Source: Halobaculum gomorrense (GTDB lineage Archaea; Halobacteriota; Halobacteria; Halobacteriales; Haloferacaceae). Taken from it: a stretch of DNA of 64,000 bases. The notes under the pieces were generated by a model, which had not been told where the DNA came from, did no database searches, and saw only the letters and a list, made by a program, of their open reading frames with translations. The stretch covers positions 1 to 64,000 of the forward strand of contig NZ_FQWV01000010.1 in NCBI RefSeq assembly GCF_900129775.1, given 5' to 3'. Shown piece by piece: positions 35,047 through 43,872 of this stretch. The position numbers and the translations under genes are program-made. Position 1 is the stretch's first letter, and each line of letters opens with the position of its first letter.

Positions 35047-35196
35047 TCACTCCCGGCTGACGGCGATGTTCCGGACGGCTCCGTCGCACTCCGGGCACGT
35101 CCCCGGGTGGCTGTTCGTTCGGGTTCGCGCGCCGCAGCCGAGGCACTCGAACAGGCCCTCCGACGGGCTGTACGGATCGATATCGTTGATCGTCAT
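35047..35196 (-). CDS. Rubrerythrin-like zinc-ribbon protein, 49 residues
   Basis: A short gene encoding MTINDIDPYSPSEGLFECLGCG, then CPECDGAVRNIAVSRE at the end. Two CxxC pairs (about residues 18-21 and 35-38) would bind one zinc or iron, as in the rubrerythrin-like/DUF7129 small proteins abundant in haloarchaea. A TATA box lies at leaderless distance, supporting expression. Its role is unknown; the family may act in redox or as small protein-interaction modules. It is 135 bp upstream of lhr on the same strand. Confidence 0.82.
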   Translation of the reverse strand: MTINDIDPYSPSEGLFECLGCGARTRTNSHPGTCPECDGAVRNIAVSRE

Positions 35197-35216
35197 GTCA
35201 ATCCATACTATGGAAG

Positions 35217-35226
35217 TTATTATAAT
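35217..35226 (-). promoter_or_regulatory. TATA box of the zinc-ribbon gene
   Basis: ATTATAATAA on the minus strand, centred about 25 bp upstream of the ATG at 35196. A leaderless start is implied. Confidence 0.65.
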
Positions 35227-35300
35227 CGTTTCCTACGGATAGATAAGAATAGTTCTAGGTTTAAAAGGTCAAACGGTGGACGATCGTCGAATTCCCGCCG

Positions 35301-36443
35301 CTACAACAGCTCTTCTTCTGCCAACTCGACGGCGTTGCGGACGGCGCCCACCGAGGTGAGGTACCCGGCGCCGACGCCCGCCTTCGACGCCTTCGCGGCC
35401 ACGCCGGTGAGCACCGTCGGTCCCAACTGCGCCACGGCGCCGTCGCCGACGGAGACGAGCCAGCCGGGCACGTCGAAGCGATAGCTGGCGAGGCGCGGCG
35501 CGAAGTCGTCCGGGGAGGCGGACAGATCGTGGTCGACGAGTCGACCGACGTTCTCCGCAGCCGTCTTCGCCTCGCGAACGGCCGCGGACGCGGAGGCGGG
35601 AACCGCCTCGCCGTCGGCGTCGACGACGCGGCCGGCGTCGCCCAGCGCGAACGTCCGGTCGGTCAATCGGAGGTCGGCGCGGACGACCGGGCGGTCGCCG
35701 CCGACAGCGTCGTCGCCGGCGATGCCGCCGGTCCAGACGAACTGATCGTAGCCGAGGTCGCCCGCGTCGGTGACGATCCGGTCGTCGAACACCGCCTCGA
35801 CGGCGGTGTCGGTCTCGATATCGACCCCGCGGGCCTCCAGCCCCTCGCGGACGGCCTCGCTGAAGTTCGGAGGGAAGTTCGGGGCGACCCCATCCAGCTG
35901 TTCGACCAGCGCGATCTCCACGTCGTCGGGTACCTCCACGCCCTCCTCGCGCGCCAGCGCCGCCAGTTCGCCGGCGACCTGTACCCCCGACAGGCCCGCG
36001 CCGCCGACGACGACGCGCCCACCCTCGGCGACGACCTCCAGGAACCGCTCCCGGATCGCGGCGGCGTCGTCGAGCGACTTCAGCGGCGTCGCGTGCTCGC
36101 GGAGCCCCTCGATCCCGTAGTACGCGGTCTCCGATCCGAGACACAGCGCCCCGTAGTCCCACTCGATCGCGTCGCCGTCGGCCAACTCTGCGCGGCCCGC
36201 CTCCGCGTCCACGTCGACGACGCGGTCGACGACCAACTCCGCGCGGTCGAGGAGATCATCGAGCGGTACCGAGATCGCGTCGGCGACCGCAGGGCGACGG
36301 ATCGCGCGGTGGGTCTCGTGGACGAGGACGTGTTCCTCGCCCTCGTTGACGAGCGTGATGTCCGCCTCAGGCGGGAGTCGGGACTCGAGCCTTCGGGTCA
36401 GGGCGACGCCGGCGTAGCCGGCGCCGAGGACGACGACGTGCAT
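35301..36443 (-). CDS. Type II NADH dehydrogenase-like FAD oxidoreductase
   Basis: A 380-residue pyridine-nucleotide-disulfide-family flavoprotein resembling NDH-2, which passes electrons from NAD(P)H to menaquinone without pumping protons. The FAD site MHVVVLGAGYAGVALTRRL is at residues 1-19, the second Rossmann motif RVVVGGAGLSGVQVAGELA at about 140, and the C-terminal FAD contact TFALGDAGRVVDADG at about 275. Substrate could also be sulfide or another donor; the CxxC of sulfide:quinone reductase is absent. The start ATG 36443 gives the glycine-rich loop at the very N-terminus. It is transcribed away from a 301-bp non-coding stretch. Confidence 0.83.
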   Translation of the reverse strand: MHVVVLGAGYAGVALTRRLESRLPPEADITLVNEGEEHVLVHETHRAIRRPAVADAISVPLDDLLDRAELVVDRVVDVDAEAGRAELADGDAIEWDYGALCLGSETAYYGIEGLREHATPLKSLDDAAAIRERFLEVVAEGGRVVVGGAGLSGVQVAGELAALAREEGVEVPDDVEIALVEQLDGVAPNFPPNFSEAVREGLEARGVDIETDTAVEAVFDDRIVTDAGDLGYDQFVWTGGIAGDDAVGGDRPVVRADLRLTDRTFALGDAGRVVDADGEAVPASASAAVREAKTAAENVGRLVDHDLSASPDDFAPRLASYRFDVPGWLVSVGDGAVAQLGPTVLTGVAAKASKAGVGAGYLTSVGAVRNAVELAEEELL

Positions 36444-36744
36444 GCGGATCGACGTACGGGACACGCGGGTAAGGACGTGACGGGCGTTCGACCCGGACGC
36501 GGCCGAATGTTCATATCCCGAAGCGAAGCCAGCGTCCCCGTGACGTGACGACGGCCCGCGGGCGACGAGCGGGTGTGCGGCGCACCGCTCGCGGGCAGGG
36601 AGGGACGCAGACGGGGTCGGCGTGACCGCCCCGCTGCGCGGCCCCCTGACGCAGCCGCGCCGCCTGTCAGCCCAGGGCGCAGCAACGGCTCCGCGTCGCC
36701 GCGATCTGCGCCCCGCATTCCAGGCTCCGGGCGGCGCCTCCGGG
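36444..36744. other. 301-bp intergenic stretch without a supported gene
   Basis: This gap lies between the NDH-2-like gene and the phosphomevalonate decarboxylase gene, both on the minus strand. It contains a GC-rich region (36560-36740) with short GC repeats, and one AT-rich spot near 36507-36517 (GATATGAA on the minus strand) that could be the TATA box of the downstream NDH-2-like gene, about 65 bp before its start. I see no RNA gene or open frame of convincing composition. Confidence 0.6.
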
Positions 36745-37746
36745 TCAGAACAGCGCCTTCGAGTCGCCCAGCACGCGCGCCGGACCACCGACCTCCCAGA
36801 TGTCGGTCTCGACGCCGACCTCGGCGATGCGCTCCTCGACGCGCTCGGCGTGTTCGGCGGGGGTGTTGACGTAGACGCTCGCACCGGTGTCCGTCGAGAA
36901 GTAGACGGGCACGTCCGCCTCCTCCCGGAGTTCGCGGACGGCGTTGAACACGGCGATGGTCTCCGGCTGCCAGTACACCCAGCCCGCGGGCCCGGTCATC
37001 GTCGTCGCCGTCAGCGACAGCGAGTCGTGCTCGGCGATCTCGAAGATCCCGGAGAACTCCCCCGTGCGAAGGCGGTCGCGCATCCGCTGGAGCTGTTCGT
37101 GGACGTGGGCCATCCGTGCGTCGAACATGTGGCTCGCCTCGGCCTCGCGGTGAGCCTCCTCGGTCTCCTTGTACGCTGGGACCAGCGCGGTCACCACGCG
37201 GAGGTCCTCCTCGGGGTCGAAGCCGTCCGGACCGACGCCCACGTCGAGGCGCTCGGCGCGGCAGTCCTCGTCGTTCATCCCAGCGTACAGCACCGAGTAG
37301 GCGCCGGTGACCGCGCGGGCGGCCGACGAGGAGCCGCGGCGCGCGACCGTCGATATCTCCGGGCGCGTCATGTCGAGGCCGGTGGCCTTCACCAGCGCCA
37401 TCGCCAGCGCCGCGAACCCCGACGACGAGGAGCCGAAGCCGACGTTCGACGGGAAGGAGTTCTCCGACTCGACGCGGACCGCGGCGTCGAGGTCCGCGAG
37501 GTCGCGGACGTGGTCGACGACCATCTCGATGCGCTCGGCGCCGCGACCGCCGACGACCTCGTCGTCGATGCGGTACTCGTCGTCGGCCGGCGTCGCGTCC
37601 GGCTCCCACTCGACGGTCGTCGTCGTTCGCGAGGGCGCCGTACAGAGACTGATCGAGTCGTGGTACGGGAGGCGTCGCTCGGCGTCGCGCATCCCGTGGT
37701 ACTTCACGAGGCCCTGGATCGGGTGGGCCGTCGCGGTGGCTTTCAT
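36745..37746 (-). CDS. mvaD: Phosphomevalonate decarboxylase
   Basis: A GHMP-kinase-fold decarboxylase of 333 residues, making isopentenyl phosphate in the haloarchaeal version of the mevalonate pathway, which feeds archaeal lipids, carotenoids and retinal. Seen: VKYHGMRDAERRLPYHDSIS near the N-terminus, the phosphate-binding SNVGFGSSSSGFAALAMAL (about 100-120), RRGSSSAARAVTGAYS (about 137) and the C-terminal STDTGASVYVNTPAEH (about 290). In haloarchaea the substrate was shown to be phosphomevalonate rather than its diphosphate; I apply that here by similarity. ATG at 37746 opens MKATATAHPIQGLVKYHG, the family start. Single gene, 82 bp after hbd-like gene. Confidence 0.88.
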   Translation of the reverse strand: MKATATAHPIQGLVKYHGMRDAERRLPYHDSISLCTAPSRTTTTVEWEPDATPADDEYRIDDEVVGGRGAERIEMVVDHVRDLADLDAAVRVESENSFPSNVGFGSSSSGFAALAMALVKATGLDMTRPEISTVARRGSSSAARAVTGAYSVLYAGMNDEDCRAERLDVGVGPDGFDPEEDLRVVTALVPAYKETEEAHREAEASHMFDARMAHVHEQLQRMRDRLRTGEFSGIFEIAEHDSLSLTATTMTGPAGWVYWQPETIAVFNAVRELREEADVPVYFSTDTGASVYVNTPAEHAERVEERIAEVGVETDIWEVGGPARVLGDSKALF

Positions 37747-37827
37747 ACCCGCCGAAGGGACAGGCGGGCGGTTAGTCGTTCCGAATGGTCGCATCCGGGG
37801 CGTCGGCGTCGAGGGCGGTCGACAGGG

Positions 37828-38685
37828 TCACTCGTACTCGTAGAACCCCTTCCCGGTCTTCTTGCCCAGATCGCCGGCAGCGACCTTCCGCTTGAGGAGA
37901 TACGCCGGCTTGTACCGATCGCCCAGTTCCTCGTGGAGCGTCTCACTGGCGTCGAGACAGATATCGAGGCCGATGTGGTCGGCCAGTTCGAGCGGTCCCA
38001 TCGGGACGTTCGTGCCGAGTTTCATCCCCTTGTCCATGTCCTCCTTGGAGGCGACGCCCTCGTCGTACGCCCGGATTCCCTCGTTGATCCACGGCATGAG
38101 CACGCGGTTGGTGACGAACCCGGGCTTGTCGTCGCTCTCCCACGTCTCCTTGCCCAGGTCCTCGGCGAATGCGTGCGCGAGATTCGTCACCGCGGCGTCG
38201 GTCTTCTCCCCGGTGACGACCTCGACGCCCGCCATGATCGGAACGGGGTTCATGAAGTGGAGGCCGACGACGAGCTCCTCGCGGTCGGTCGCCGAGGCGA
38301 TGGTCGTGATGGAGAGGGTAGAGGTGTTCGTCGCGAGCACCACGTCGCTGTCGGTCACGTCCTCGAGGTCCGCGAAGATGTCCTGTTTCACCTCCATGTC
38401 CTCTAGCGCCGCCTCGACGACGAGGTCGGCGTCCGCGAAGTCGCCGAGGGCGGTCGTCCCCGCGATCCGTTCTCGGATCGTTTCGGGCGACTCGTCGAGT
38501 TCGTCTTTCGCGTCGAGGCGCGACAGCGACGATTCGATCGAGTCTAGCCCGTTGTCGACGAACCGCTGTTCGATGTCGCGCATCACCACGTCGTAGCCGG
38601 CGGTCGCGGCCACCTGGGCGATGCCGTTGCCCATCGTGCCCGCGCCGACGACCCCTACCGTCTGGATCTCGGAGAGTCCGCACAT
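37828..38685 (-). CDS. 3-hydroxyacyl-CoA (3-hydroxybutyryl-CoA) dehydrogenase
   Basis: A 285-residue NAD-dependent dehydrogenase oxidising (S)-3-hydroxyacyl-CoA in beta-oxidation or C4 metabolism. NAD fold: QTVGVVGAGTMGNGIAQVAA (about residues 8-27). Catalytic His/Glu region: NTSTLSITTIAS (about 130) and VGLHFMNPVPIMAGVEVV (about 150). C-terminal domain: VTNRVLMPWINEGIRAYDEGVAS and NVPMGPLELADHIGLD (about 235), ending KKTGKGFYEY. The length is that of a stand-alone PaaH/Hbd enzyme without crotonase domain. Start ATG 38685 (MCGLSEIQ) was preferred over an extension of eight residues. Confidence 0.9.
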   Translation of the reverse strand: MCGLSEIQTVGVVGAGTMGNGIAQVAATAGYDVVMRDIEQRFVDNGLDSIESSLSRLDAKDELDESPETIRERIAGTTALGDFADADLVVEAALEDMEVKQDIFADLEDVTDSDVVLATNTSTLSITTIASATDREELVVGLHFMNPVPIMAGVEVVTGEKTDAAVTNLAHAFAEDLGKETWESDDKPGFVTNRVLMPWINEGIRAYDEGVASKEDMDKGMKLGTNVPMGPLELADHIGLDICLDASETLHEELGDRYKPAYLLKRKVAAGDLGKKTGKGFYEYE

Positions 38686-38750
38686 GGGGAGCGATGCCCC
38701 GTCGGCCACCGTAAGCGTAGCGGAGCGCCAGCGGCGAACGGTCCGGCAGC

Positions 38751-38791
38751 GACGGCAGGCAACGGCCGGACGACCGCAGGCAACGGCTGGA
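38751..38791. repeat. Two 20-bp tandem units, period 21
   Basis: The unit GACGGCAGGCAACGGCCGGA (38751-38770) recurs at 38772-38791 with two substitutions (G to C, C to T). It lies in the 246-bp spacer between the hydroxyacyl-CoA dehydrogenase gene and the divergent helix-hairpin-helix gene. CCGGCAGCGAC also occurs on both sides (38743-38753 and 38809-38819). Confidence 0.8.
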
Positions 38792-38931
38792 GGACGGTGG
38801 TGGAGGGCCCGGCAGCGACCCGAAGCGGGAGCCGATCGGAAGCCGGCCGCCGCCAGGAATTATCCGCGGATGAGAATGTGCGCAGAAAGATTAAACCGTC
38901 CGGGTCCGACCCATCCGACAGGTGACCAGGT

Positions 38932-39654
38932 GTGGGGGATGAGGATGTAACGGAGTTGAAGTTCGTGGGGCCGGCGACGGCCGCCGTCCTCGCGGACGCG
39001 CCGTTCGACGCGGCCGACGTTCGCGACAAGGCCGTCTCCTACCGGATGCTGATCGACGCCGGGGTCAACCCGGGCGTCGCCGCGCGCATCCGCCGGGAGC
39101 ACTCGCTTGCCTGGTCGTTCGAATCCGAGGGCGAAGACCTCGCTCGTCGGTCGACCCAGGTCCGCGGGCTCGGGGACGCCGAGCGGGCGTGGGTCGCCGC
39201 TTCGTCCGGCGACTGGCAGGCTGACGACGCCGACCGGCCGACCGCGGATGGGGAATCCGACGCCGGCGGCGGCGACCGGAGCGGTCCCGCGGACGGAGAT
39301 ATCGGCGGAAGCCCGGAAACAGAAGAACACGAAGAACCAGCCGAGTCCGACGGCGCGGCCGGCGAGCGAGCCTGGGTCGCCGCGTCCGCCCGCGGCGACG
39401 CGCACGGGACGAAAACCGACGGGTCGGGCGACCCGGCCGCGGCGGAATCCGCCTGGCGTGAACGCTCACGTCCGACGCCCGTCGCGGACATCGAGGGGGT
39501 GAGCGACGGGGACGCGGCCGACCTCGCCGAGGCGGGGATCACCTCGGCACGAGCGCTCGCCGTCGCCGACCCCGAAGAGATCGCCGATGCCCTCGACCGC
39601 GACGCGGCGCACGTGGCCGAACTCCGGGACGCGGCCGCCGAACACGTCGACTGA
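38932..39654 (+). CDS. Helix-hairpin-helix/DUF7409-like protein
   Basis: A 240-residue protein with two small helical domains joined by a long linker. Residues 1-60 (LKFVGPATAAVLADAPFDAADV) and 180-240 (VADIEGVSDGDAADLAEAGI, then DPEEIADALD) each look like helix-hairpin-helix modules of the kind that contact DNA or RNA non-specifically. The linker (about 65-175) is Gly/Asp/Glu/Ala-rich and contains the phrase ERAWVAAS twice. Start is GTG at 38932, the reading that includes the whole first module. Function is unknown; a DNA-binding role is inferred only from the HhH-like repeats. Confidence 0.72.
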   Translation: MGDEDVTELKFVGPATAAVLADAPFDAADVRDKAVSYRMLIDAGVNPGVAARIRREHSLAWSFESEGEDLARRSTQVRGLGDAERAWVAASSGDWQADDADRPTADGESDAGGGDRSGPADGDIGGSPETEEHEEPAESDGAAGERAWVAASARGDAHGTKTDGSGDPAAAESAWRERSRPTPVADIEGVSDGDAADLAEAGITSARALAVADPEEIADALDRDAAHVAELRDAAAEHVD

Positions 39655-39725
39655 TCGACGGAATTCGATACTCGCGACCGAGTAAATATCAATTCTCGCA
39701 CACCATTTGATTTATCATCGATGCC

Positions 39726-40556
39726 GTGGCGGATTTAGATATGCTCCCCGACGCGGACGCGGCCATCACCCGGGACGGTAAGGCGCTCATTCTCGCGTAC
39801 GACCACGGCATCGAGCACGGGCCCGTGGACTTCGAGCCGAACCCGGAGACGGCCGACCCCGAGCGGGTGTTCGACCTCGCGACCCACGACGCGGTCACAG
39901 CGCTGGCGGTCGGCAAGGGCGTCGCGGAGGCGTACTACCCGAGCTACGCTGACGACGTGTCGCTGCTGGCGAAGCTCAACGGCACCTCCAACCTCTGGAT
40001 GGGCGAGCCCGACTCGGCCGTGAACTGGTCGGTCGAGTACGCCGCCGAACTGGGCGCCGACGCGATCGGGTTCACCCTGTACGGCGGGTCGAACAACGAG
40101 GTGGAGATGGCCGAGGAGTTCCGCGACGCCCAGGAGGCGGCCCGCGACCACGACATGGGCGTCGTCATGTGGTCGTACCCGCGCGGACAGGGGCTGAAGA
40201 ACGATACCGACCCCGGAACGATCGCGTACGCGGCGCGTCTCGGGCTCGAACTCGGCGCCGACATCGCGAAGGTGAAGTACCCCGGCTCGCCCGAGGCGAT
40301 AGGCGAGGCCGCGCGGATGGCCGGTCCGACGAAGGTGGTGATGTCCGGCGGGTCGAAGACCGACGACCGCGCGTTCCTCGAGACGGTCGCCGGCGCGATC
40401 GACGGCGGCGCGAAGGGACTGGCCGTCGGCCGGAACGTCTTCCAGCGAGAGAACCCGAAGGAGATCCTCGACGCGCTGGAGGCGGTCATCTTCGAGGAAG
40501 CGTCCGTCGACGAGGCGCTGAAACTGACCTCCGCCTCCGCCGTCGCCAACGACTGA
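39726..40556 (+). CDS. fba: Class I fructose-1,6-bisphosphate aldolase (archaeal type)
   Basis: A 276-residue DhnA/FbaB-family aldolase that joins or splits fructose-1,6-bisphosphate and dihydroxyacetone phosphate plus glyceraldehyde-3-phosphate. Seen: [16 protein letters not shown] (about 20-35), the Schiff-base Lys in [13 protein letters not shown] (about 181), [14 protein letters not shown] (about 205) and [10 protein letters not shown] (phosphate binding, about 238). The alternative identity in this family, 2-amino-3,7-dideoxy-heptulosonate synthase, is less likely given the FBPase partner. GTG at 39726 was taken as start; an ATG at 39741 is possible. It shares one base with the next gene, so the two form an operon for gluconeogenesis. 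Confidence 0.9.
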   Translation: MADLDMLPDADAAITRDGKALILAYDHGIEHGPVDFEPNPETADPERVFDLATHDAVTALAVGKGVAEAYYPSYADDVSLLAKLNGTSNLWMGEPDSAVNWSVEYAAELGADAIGFTLYGGSNNEVEMAEEFRDAQEAARDHDMGVVMWSYPRGQGLKNDTDPGTIAYAARLGLELGADIAKVKYPGSPEAIGEAARMAGPTKVVMSGGSKTDDRAFLETVAGAIDGGAKGLAVGRNVFQRENPKEILDALEAVIFEEASVDEALKLTSASAVAND

Positions 40557-41497
40557 TGGAGGGATCCGACGCCGGGGACGAAGCCGCCCGCGATGACGAC
40601 GCGACAGATCCCGCCGCCCGCGATCCGGTCGCCGTCGCGGAGGCGGCGCTGGACGCCGTCGCCGCGGCGGCCCCGGAGATACGCGCGGGCCTGCCGGGTC
40701 GCCGCCGCTACCTCGATGACGAGAACCCCTCCGGCGAGGACGTGCTCGCCGCCGACGTGTACGCCGACGAACTGCTGGAGACGGCGCTCGGCGACCTCGA
40801 CGGCGTCGGCACCTACGCCAGCGAGGAGCGGGAGTCAGCGGTCGACGCGGGCGAGGGGTCGGTGTCGGTCGCGGTCGACCCGCTGGACGGCTCCTCGAAC
40901 CTGGCGTCGAACAACCCGATGGGCTCCATCGTCGCGGTGTACGACGGACCGCTCCCCGCCTCGGGTCGCGACCTCGTCGCCGCCGGCTTCGTCCTGTACG
41001 GCCCCGTCACCACCATGGTCGCGGGCGTCGGTGCGCCCGCGGACGCGACGGTCCACGAGTACCTCGTCACCGAGGAGGGCGATCGGGAGCAACTGGAGCG
41101 GGTCCGGCTTCCGGACGACCCGACCGTCTACGGGTTCGGCGGACGCGTCCCCGACTGGCCCGCCGACTTCGCCGCCTACGTCGACGAGATCGAGGACGAA
41201 CTGAAGCTGCGCTACGGCGGCGCGATGATCGCCGACGTGAGCCAGGTGCTCTCCTACGGCGGCGTGTTCGCCTACCCGGCGCTGGAGTCGGCGCCGGACG
41301 GAAAGCTCCGCCTCCAGTTCGAGGGCAACCCCGTCGCGTACCTCGTCGAGGGCGCCGGGGGGCGCTCCTCAGACGGCGCGCGGTCGCTGCTGGACATCGA
41401 GGCGACCGGGATCCACCAGCGCGTACCGGTCCACGTCGGGAACGCGCCGCTGATCGAGCGGCTCGAAACGGCGCTCGACGACGTTCGCCCCCGATAG
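40556..41497 (+). CDS. fbp: Fructose-1,6-bisphosphatase
   Basis: Hydrolyses fructose-1,6-bisphosphate to fructose-6-phosphate in gluconeogenesis. The 313-residue protein has the metal site [20 protein letters not shown] (about 103-122), the EERES acidic element before it, and the substrate loop [19 protein letters not shown] (about 222), with EGAGG near the C-terminus. The N-terminal 25 residues are an acidic lead. It belongs to the class I/inositol-phosphatase superfamily. ATG overlaps the stop of the aldolase gene (TGATG), so translation is coupled. Together the pair takes triose phosphates, for example from glycerol, to hexose. Confidence 0.92.
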   Translation: MEGSDAGDEAARDDDATDPAARDPVAVAEAALDAVAAAAPEIRAGLPGRRRYLDDENPSGEDVLAADVYADELLETALGDLDGVGTYASEERESAVDAGEGSVSVAVDPLDGSSNLASNNPMGSIVAVYDGPLPASGRDLVAAGFVLYGPVTTMVAGVGAPADATVHEYLVTEEGDREQLERVRLPDDPTVYGFGGRVPDWPADFAAYVDEIEDELKLRYGGAMIADVSQVLSYGGVFAYPALESAPDGKLRLQFEGNPVAYLVEGAGGRSSDGARSLLDIEATGIHQRVPVHVGNAPLIERLETALDDVRPR

Positions 41498-41546
41498 CGC
41501 GTCCCGAACCGATAGACCCACACGTCGGGCGCGTCGAACCCGGGTA

Positions 41547-41774
41547 ATGAGAGATCGGTACAAGGCGCTCATGTTGCGCAGTTTCAAGGACGCCATGGAC
41601 ATCGTCGACGAGTACAACGGCTGGGCGGCCGAGGCGTTCGACGACTCCTCGCCCGTGCCGCCGCAGGCGGTGCCGCAGGTCGCGATGATGTTGTACCAGA
41701 GCCGGGTGATGGACGGCTGGGGCGGCGAGGGCGGCTTCGACGTGCCCGAGTTCGACGACAAGATGTTCGACTAG
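41547..41774 (+). CDS. Small conserved hypothetical protein, 75 residues
   Basis: A helical acidic protein: MRDRYKALMLRSFKDAMDIV, then VPPQAVPQVAMMLYQSRVMD and an acidic end VPEFDDKMFD. Codon use is typical and an ATG start is present. No motif known to me. It follows fbp by 49 bp on the same strand and may be in its operon. Confidence 0.7.
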   Translation: MRDRYKALMLRSFKDAMDIVDEYNGWAAEAFDDSSPVPPQAVPQVAMMLYQSRVMDGWGGEGGFDVPEFDDKMFD

Positions 41775-41853
41775 GGACGCGCGGTGGATCGCCCCGCCCG
41801 AGGAGTTCCGCGTGATCGAAAAGACCGGGAAGTAAGCCGAGGCGAACCGGTTC

Positions 41854-43737
41854 TCAGTCGTCGCCGGCGGCGACCCCGGCCTCGGCGGTGCCGATCCGGC
41901 GGTCGAGGAAGTCGTCGAGCAGTTCTAAGCTCCTGATTTTGTCGTCGATGTCCGAGGAGCCGTGGCCCTCCTCGCCGAGCTCTTCGTACTCGTAGTCGTC
42001 ACCCTCCTGGTAGCCGGCGTCGTCGAGGGCGTCCCGGAGGATACGCGCCTGCGACACCGGAACCCGGCGGTCGTTGACGCCGTGGACGATCAGCAGGGGG
42101 GCGTCGACGTTCTCGACGTGGGTGACCGGGGAGCGTTCCTGGTACAGCTCCGAGTTCTCGTCGGGTTCGCCGAGGTACTTCACCATGAGCTCCGAGCGGT
42201 AGTGGGGCATGGTGTTCTCGGCCATGTCGTGCAGGTCCGAGAGGCCGACCCAGGTGACGCCGGCGGCGTAGAGGTCCGGGAACTGCACCAGTTGCCAGTT
42301 CACCGAGTAGCCGCCGTAGGAGCCGCCGTACACGACGACGCGGTCGTCGTCCAGCCAGTCGTACTCGGCGAGGACGCGTTCTGCGGCGGTCGCGATGTCG
42401 CCCTGCTCGGCGCCGCCCCAGTCGTCGTGCAGTTCCTCGACGAACTCGCGGCCGCGGCCGGTGGAGCCCCGGTAGTTCACCTGTAGGACCGAGAAGCCGC
42501 GCGAGAGGAGGAACTGTGTCCGGTAGCCGAACGAGAGCGTGTCGCGGTGGCGCGGACCGCCGTGTGGGTTGACGACCAGCGGCGAGGGTCGCTCGCCCGA
42601 ATCGTAGAGGATCGCGCCGATCTCCAGTTCGTCGTACGGGTCGTGCTCGACGGCGCGCTGTGGCGTCTCGGGCACGCCGTCGGACTCGACGGTGAAGTAC
42701 TCGGCGTCGGCGAAGTCGTCGGGGGAGAACGGGCCGTACTCCGCCTCGAGGACCGTCTCGTGCTCGTCGGCGTCGAGGTCGTACGCGAACAGTTCCGGAC
42801 GCCGCGTCGGCGTCGTGTGCTGGATCAGGACGCGGCCGTCGTCGAGTGGCGTGTCGTCCGCCAGCGACGCGACGCCGCCGGGGAGAGCGAGTTCCCGACT
42901 CTCGCCTGACGCGACGTCGTAGACGACCGGGACGACCTCGGCGTCCCGCGACCGGGTCATCAAGAAGCGCTCGCCGTCGGGCATGAAGAACGCGGGCTCC
43001 TCGTGGAACTCGCCGTCACCGTACCACGTCACCTCGTCGGCCACTAGGTCGTAGACGCCGCAGCGGCCTTTGTCGGGGGTGTTGTCGAAGATCAGGAGTG
43101 CGTCGCCGTCGGGGTGCCAGTCGGCCGGGGCGGCCTCGGCCCCGGTCTCGCCGATCCCGAGGTTCCGTGCGTCCGAGCCGTCGGCGTCGGCGACGAACAC
43201 GTCCGCGTTGTCGTAGTCGTCGGACTCGTTCGTCATGAACGCGAACCGCCCGCAGTCGGGCGACAGCTCCGCCGTCCAGACCGCGCGGTCGAAGTCGGTC
43301 ACCTTCGCCGACTCCCCAGTCGGGAGGTCGTGACGGTAGACGTTCATCTGGCCTTCGTGGTTCGATCCGTACAACAGCGTCTCGCCGTCGTCGCCGACCG
43401 ATTGGAGCATCACCTGTCCGTCCTGCTCGACGACCGCCTCGGCGTCGCCGTCGCGGTCGATCGCGTGGATGTCGTTCTGCTCGTTGCCGGCCTCGTCCAG
43501 GTCGAAGAAGAGGCGTTCGCCGCCGGCGCTCCACGAGAAGCCGTGGCGGGCGTCCTTGGGGACCTGCCCGTCGGACCACTGCTCCAACTCGCCCGTCTCC
43601 GGGTCGAGCAGGTACAGTTCGTTGCGGCCGTCGATGTCGTAGTAGAGGGCCACCTCGTCGCCGTCGGGGGTCGGGGAGGGGTTGGCCATCGTCGGCAGTT
43701 CCGCAAGAGACCGGAGGACGTCGTCAGGTTCGTCCAT
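41854..43737 (-). CDS. S9-family serine peptidase (acylaminoacyl-peptidase/POP type)
   Basis: A 627-residue peptidase that trims small peptides. The N-terminal half (about 15-360) is a seven-bladed beta-propeller made of WSAGG, ELSPD and DWHPDG type repeats. The C-terminal alpha/beta-hydrolase holds the nucleophile GGSYGGYSVN (about 470), the Asp in IVHGVNDRRVP (about 555) and the His in GEEGHGSSD (about 595). All three catalytic residues are present, so it should be active. No signal peptide is visible; a cytoplasmic location is likely. ATG at 43737 was chosen; the open frame extends much further but overlaps the divergent carboxylase gene. Confidence 0.9.
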   Translation of the reverse strand: MDEPDDVLRSLAELPTMANPSPTPDGDEVALYYDIDGRNELYLLDPETGELEQWSDGQVPKDARHGFSWSAGGERLFFDLDEAGNEQNDIHAIDRDGDAEAVVEQDGQVMLQSVGDDGETLLYGSNHEGQMNVYRHDLPTGESAKVTDFDRAVWTAELSPDCGRFAFMTNESDDYDNADVFVADADGSDARNLGIGETGAEAAPADWHPDGDALLIFDNTPDKGRCGVYDLVADEVTWYGDGEFHEEPAFFMPDGERFLMTRSRDAEVVPVVYDVASGESRELALPGGVASLADDTPLDDGRVLIQHTTPTRRPELFAYDLDADEHETVLEAEYGPFSPDDFADAEYFTVESDGVPETPQRAVEHDPYDELEIGAILYDSGERPSPLVVNPHGGPRHRDTLSFGYRTQFLLSRGFSVLQVNYRGSTGRGREFVEELHDDWGGAEQGDIATAAERVLAEYDWLDDDRVVVYGGSYGGYSVNWQLVQFPDLYAAGVTWVGLSDLHDMAENTMPHYRSELMVKYLGEPDENSELYQERSPVTHVENVDAPLLIVHGVNDRRVPVSQARILRDALDDAGYQEGDDYEYEELGEEGHGSSDIDDKIRSLELLDDFLDRRIGTAEAGVAAGDD

Positions 43738-43872
43738 CGTGGCCGACAGTTCTCCCGAGGGGACTTCAGTGCTTCCAGAAGCGCAGTTCGTGACGATGGC
43801 TGACACGTTCGCGACCGGACCCGGCCGGCGGCCATGGAAAACCCTTTCCGCAATTCTTGCGCACCACCACGT

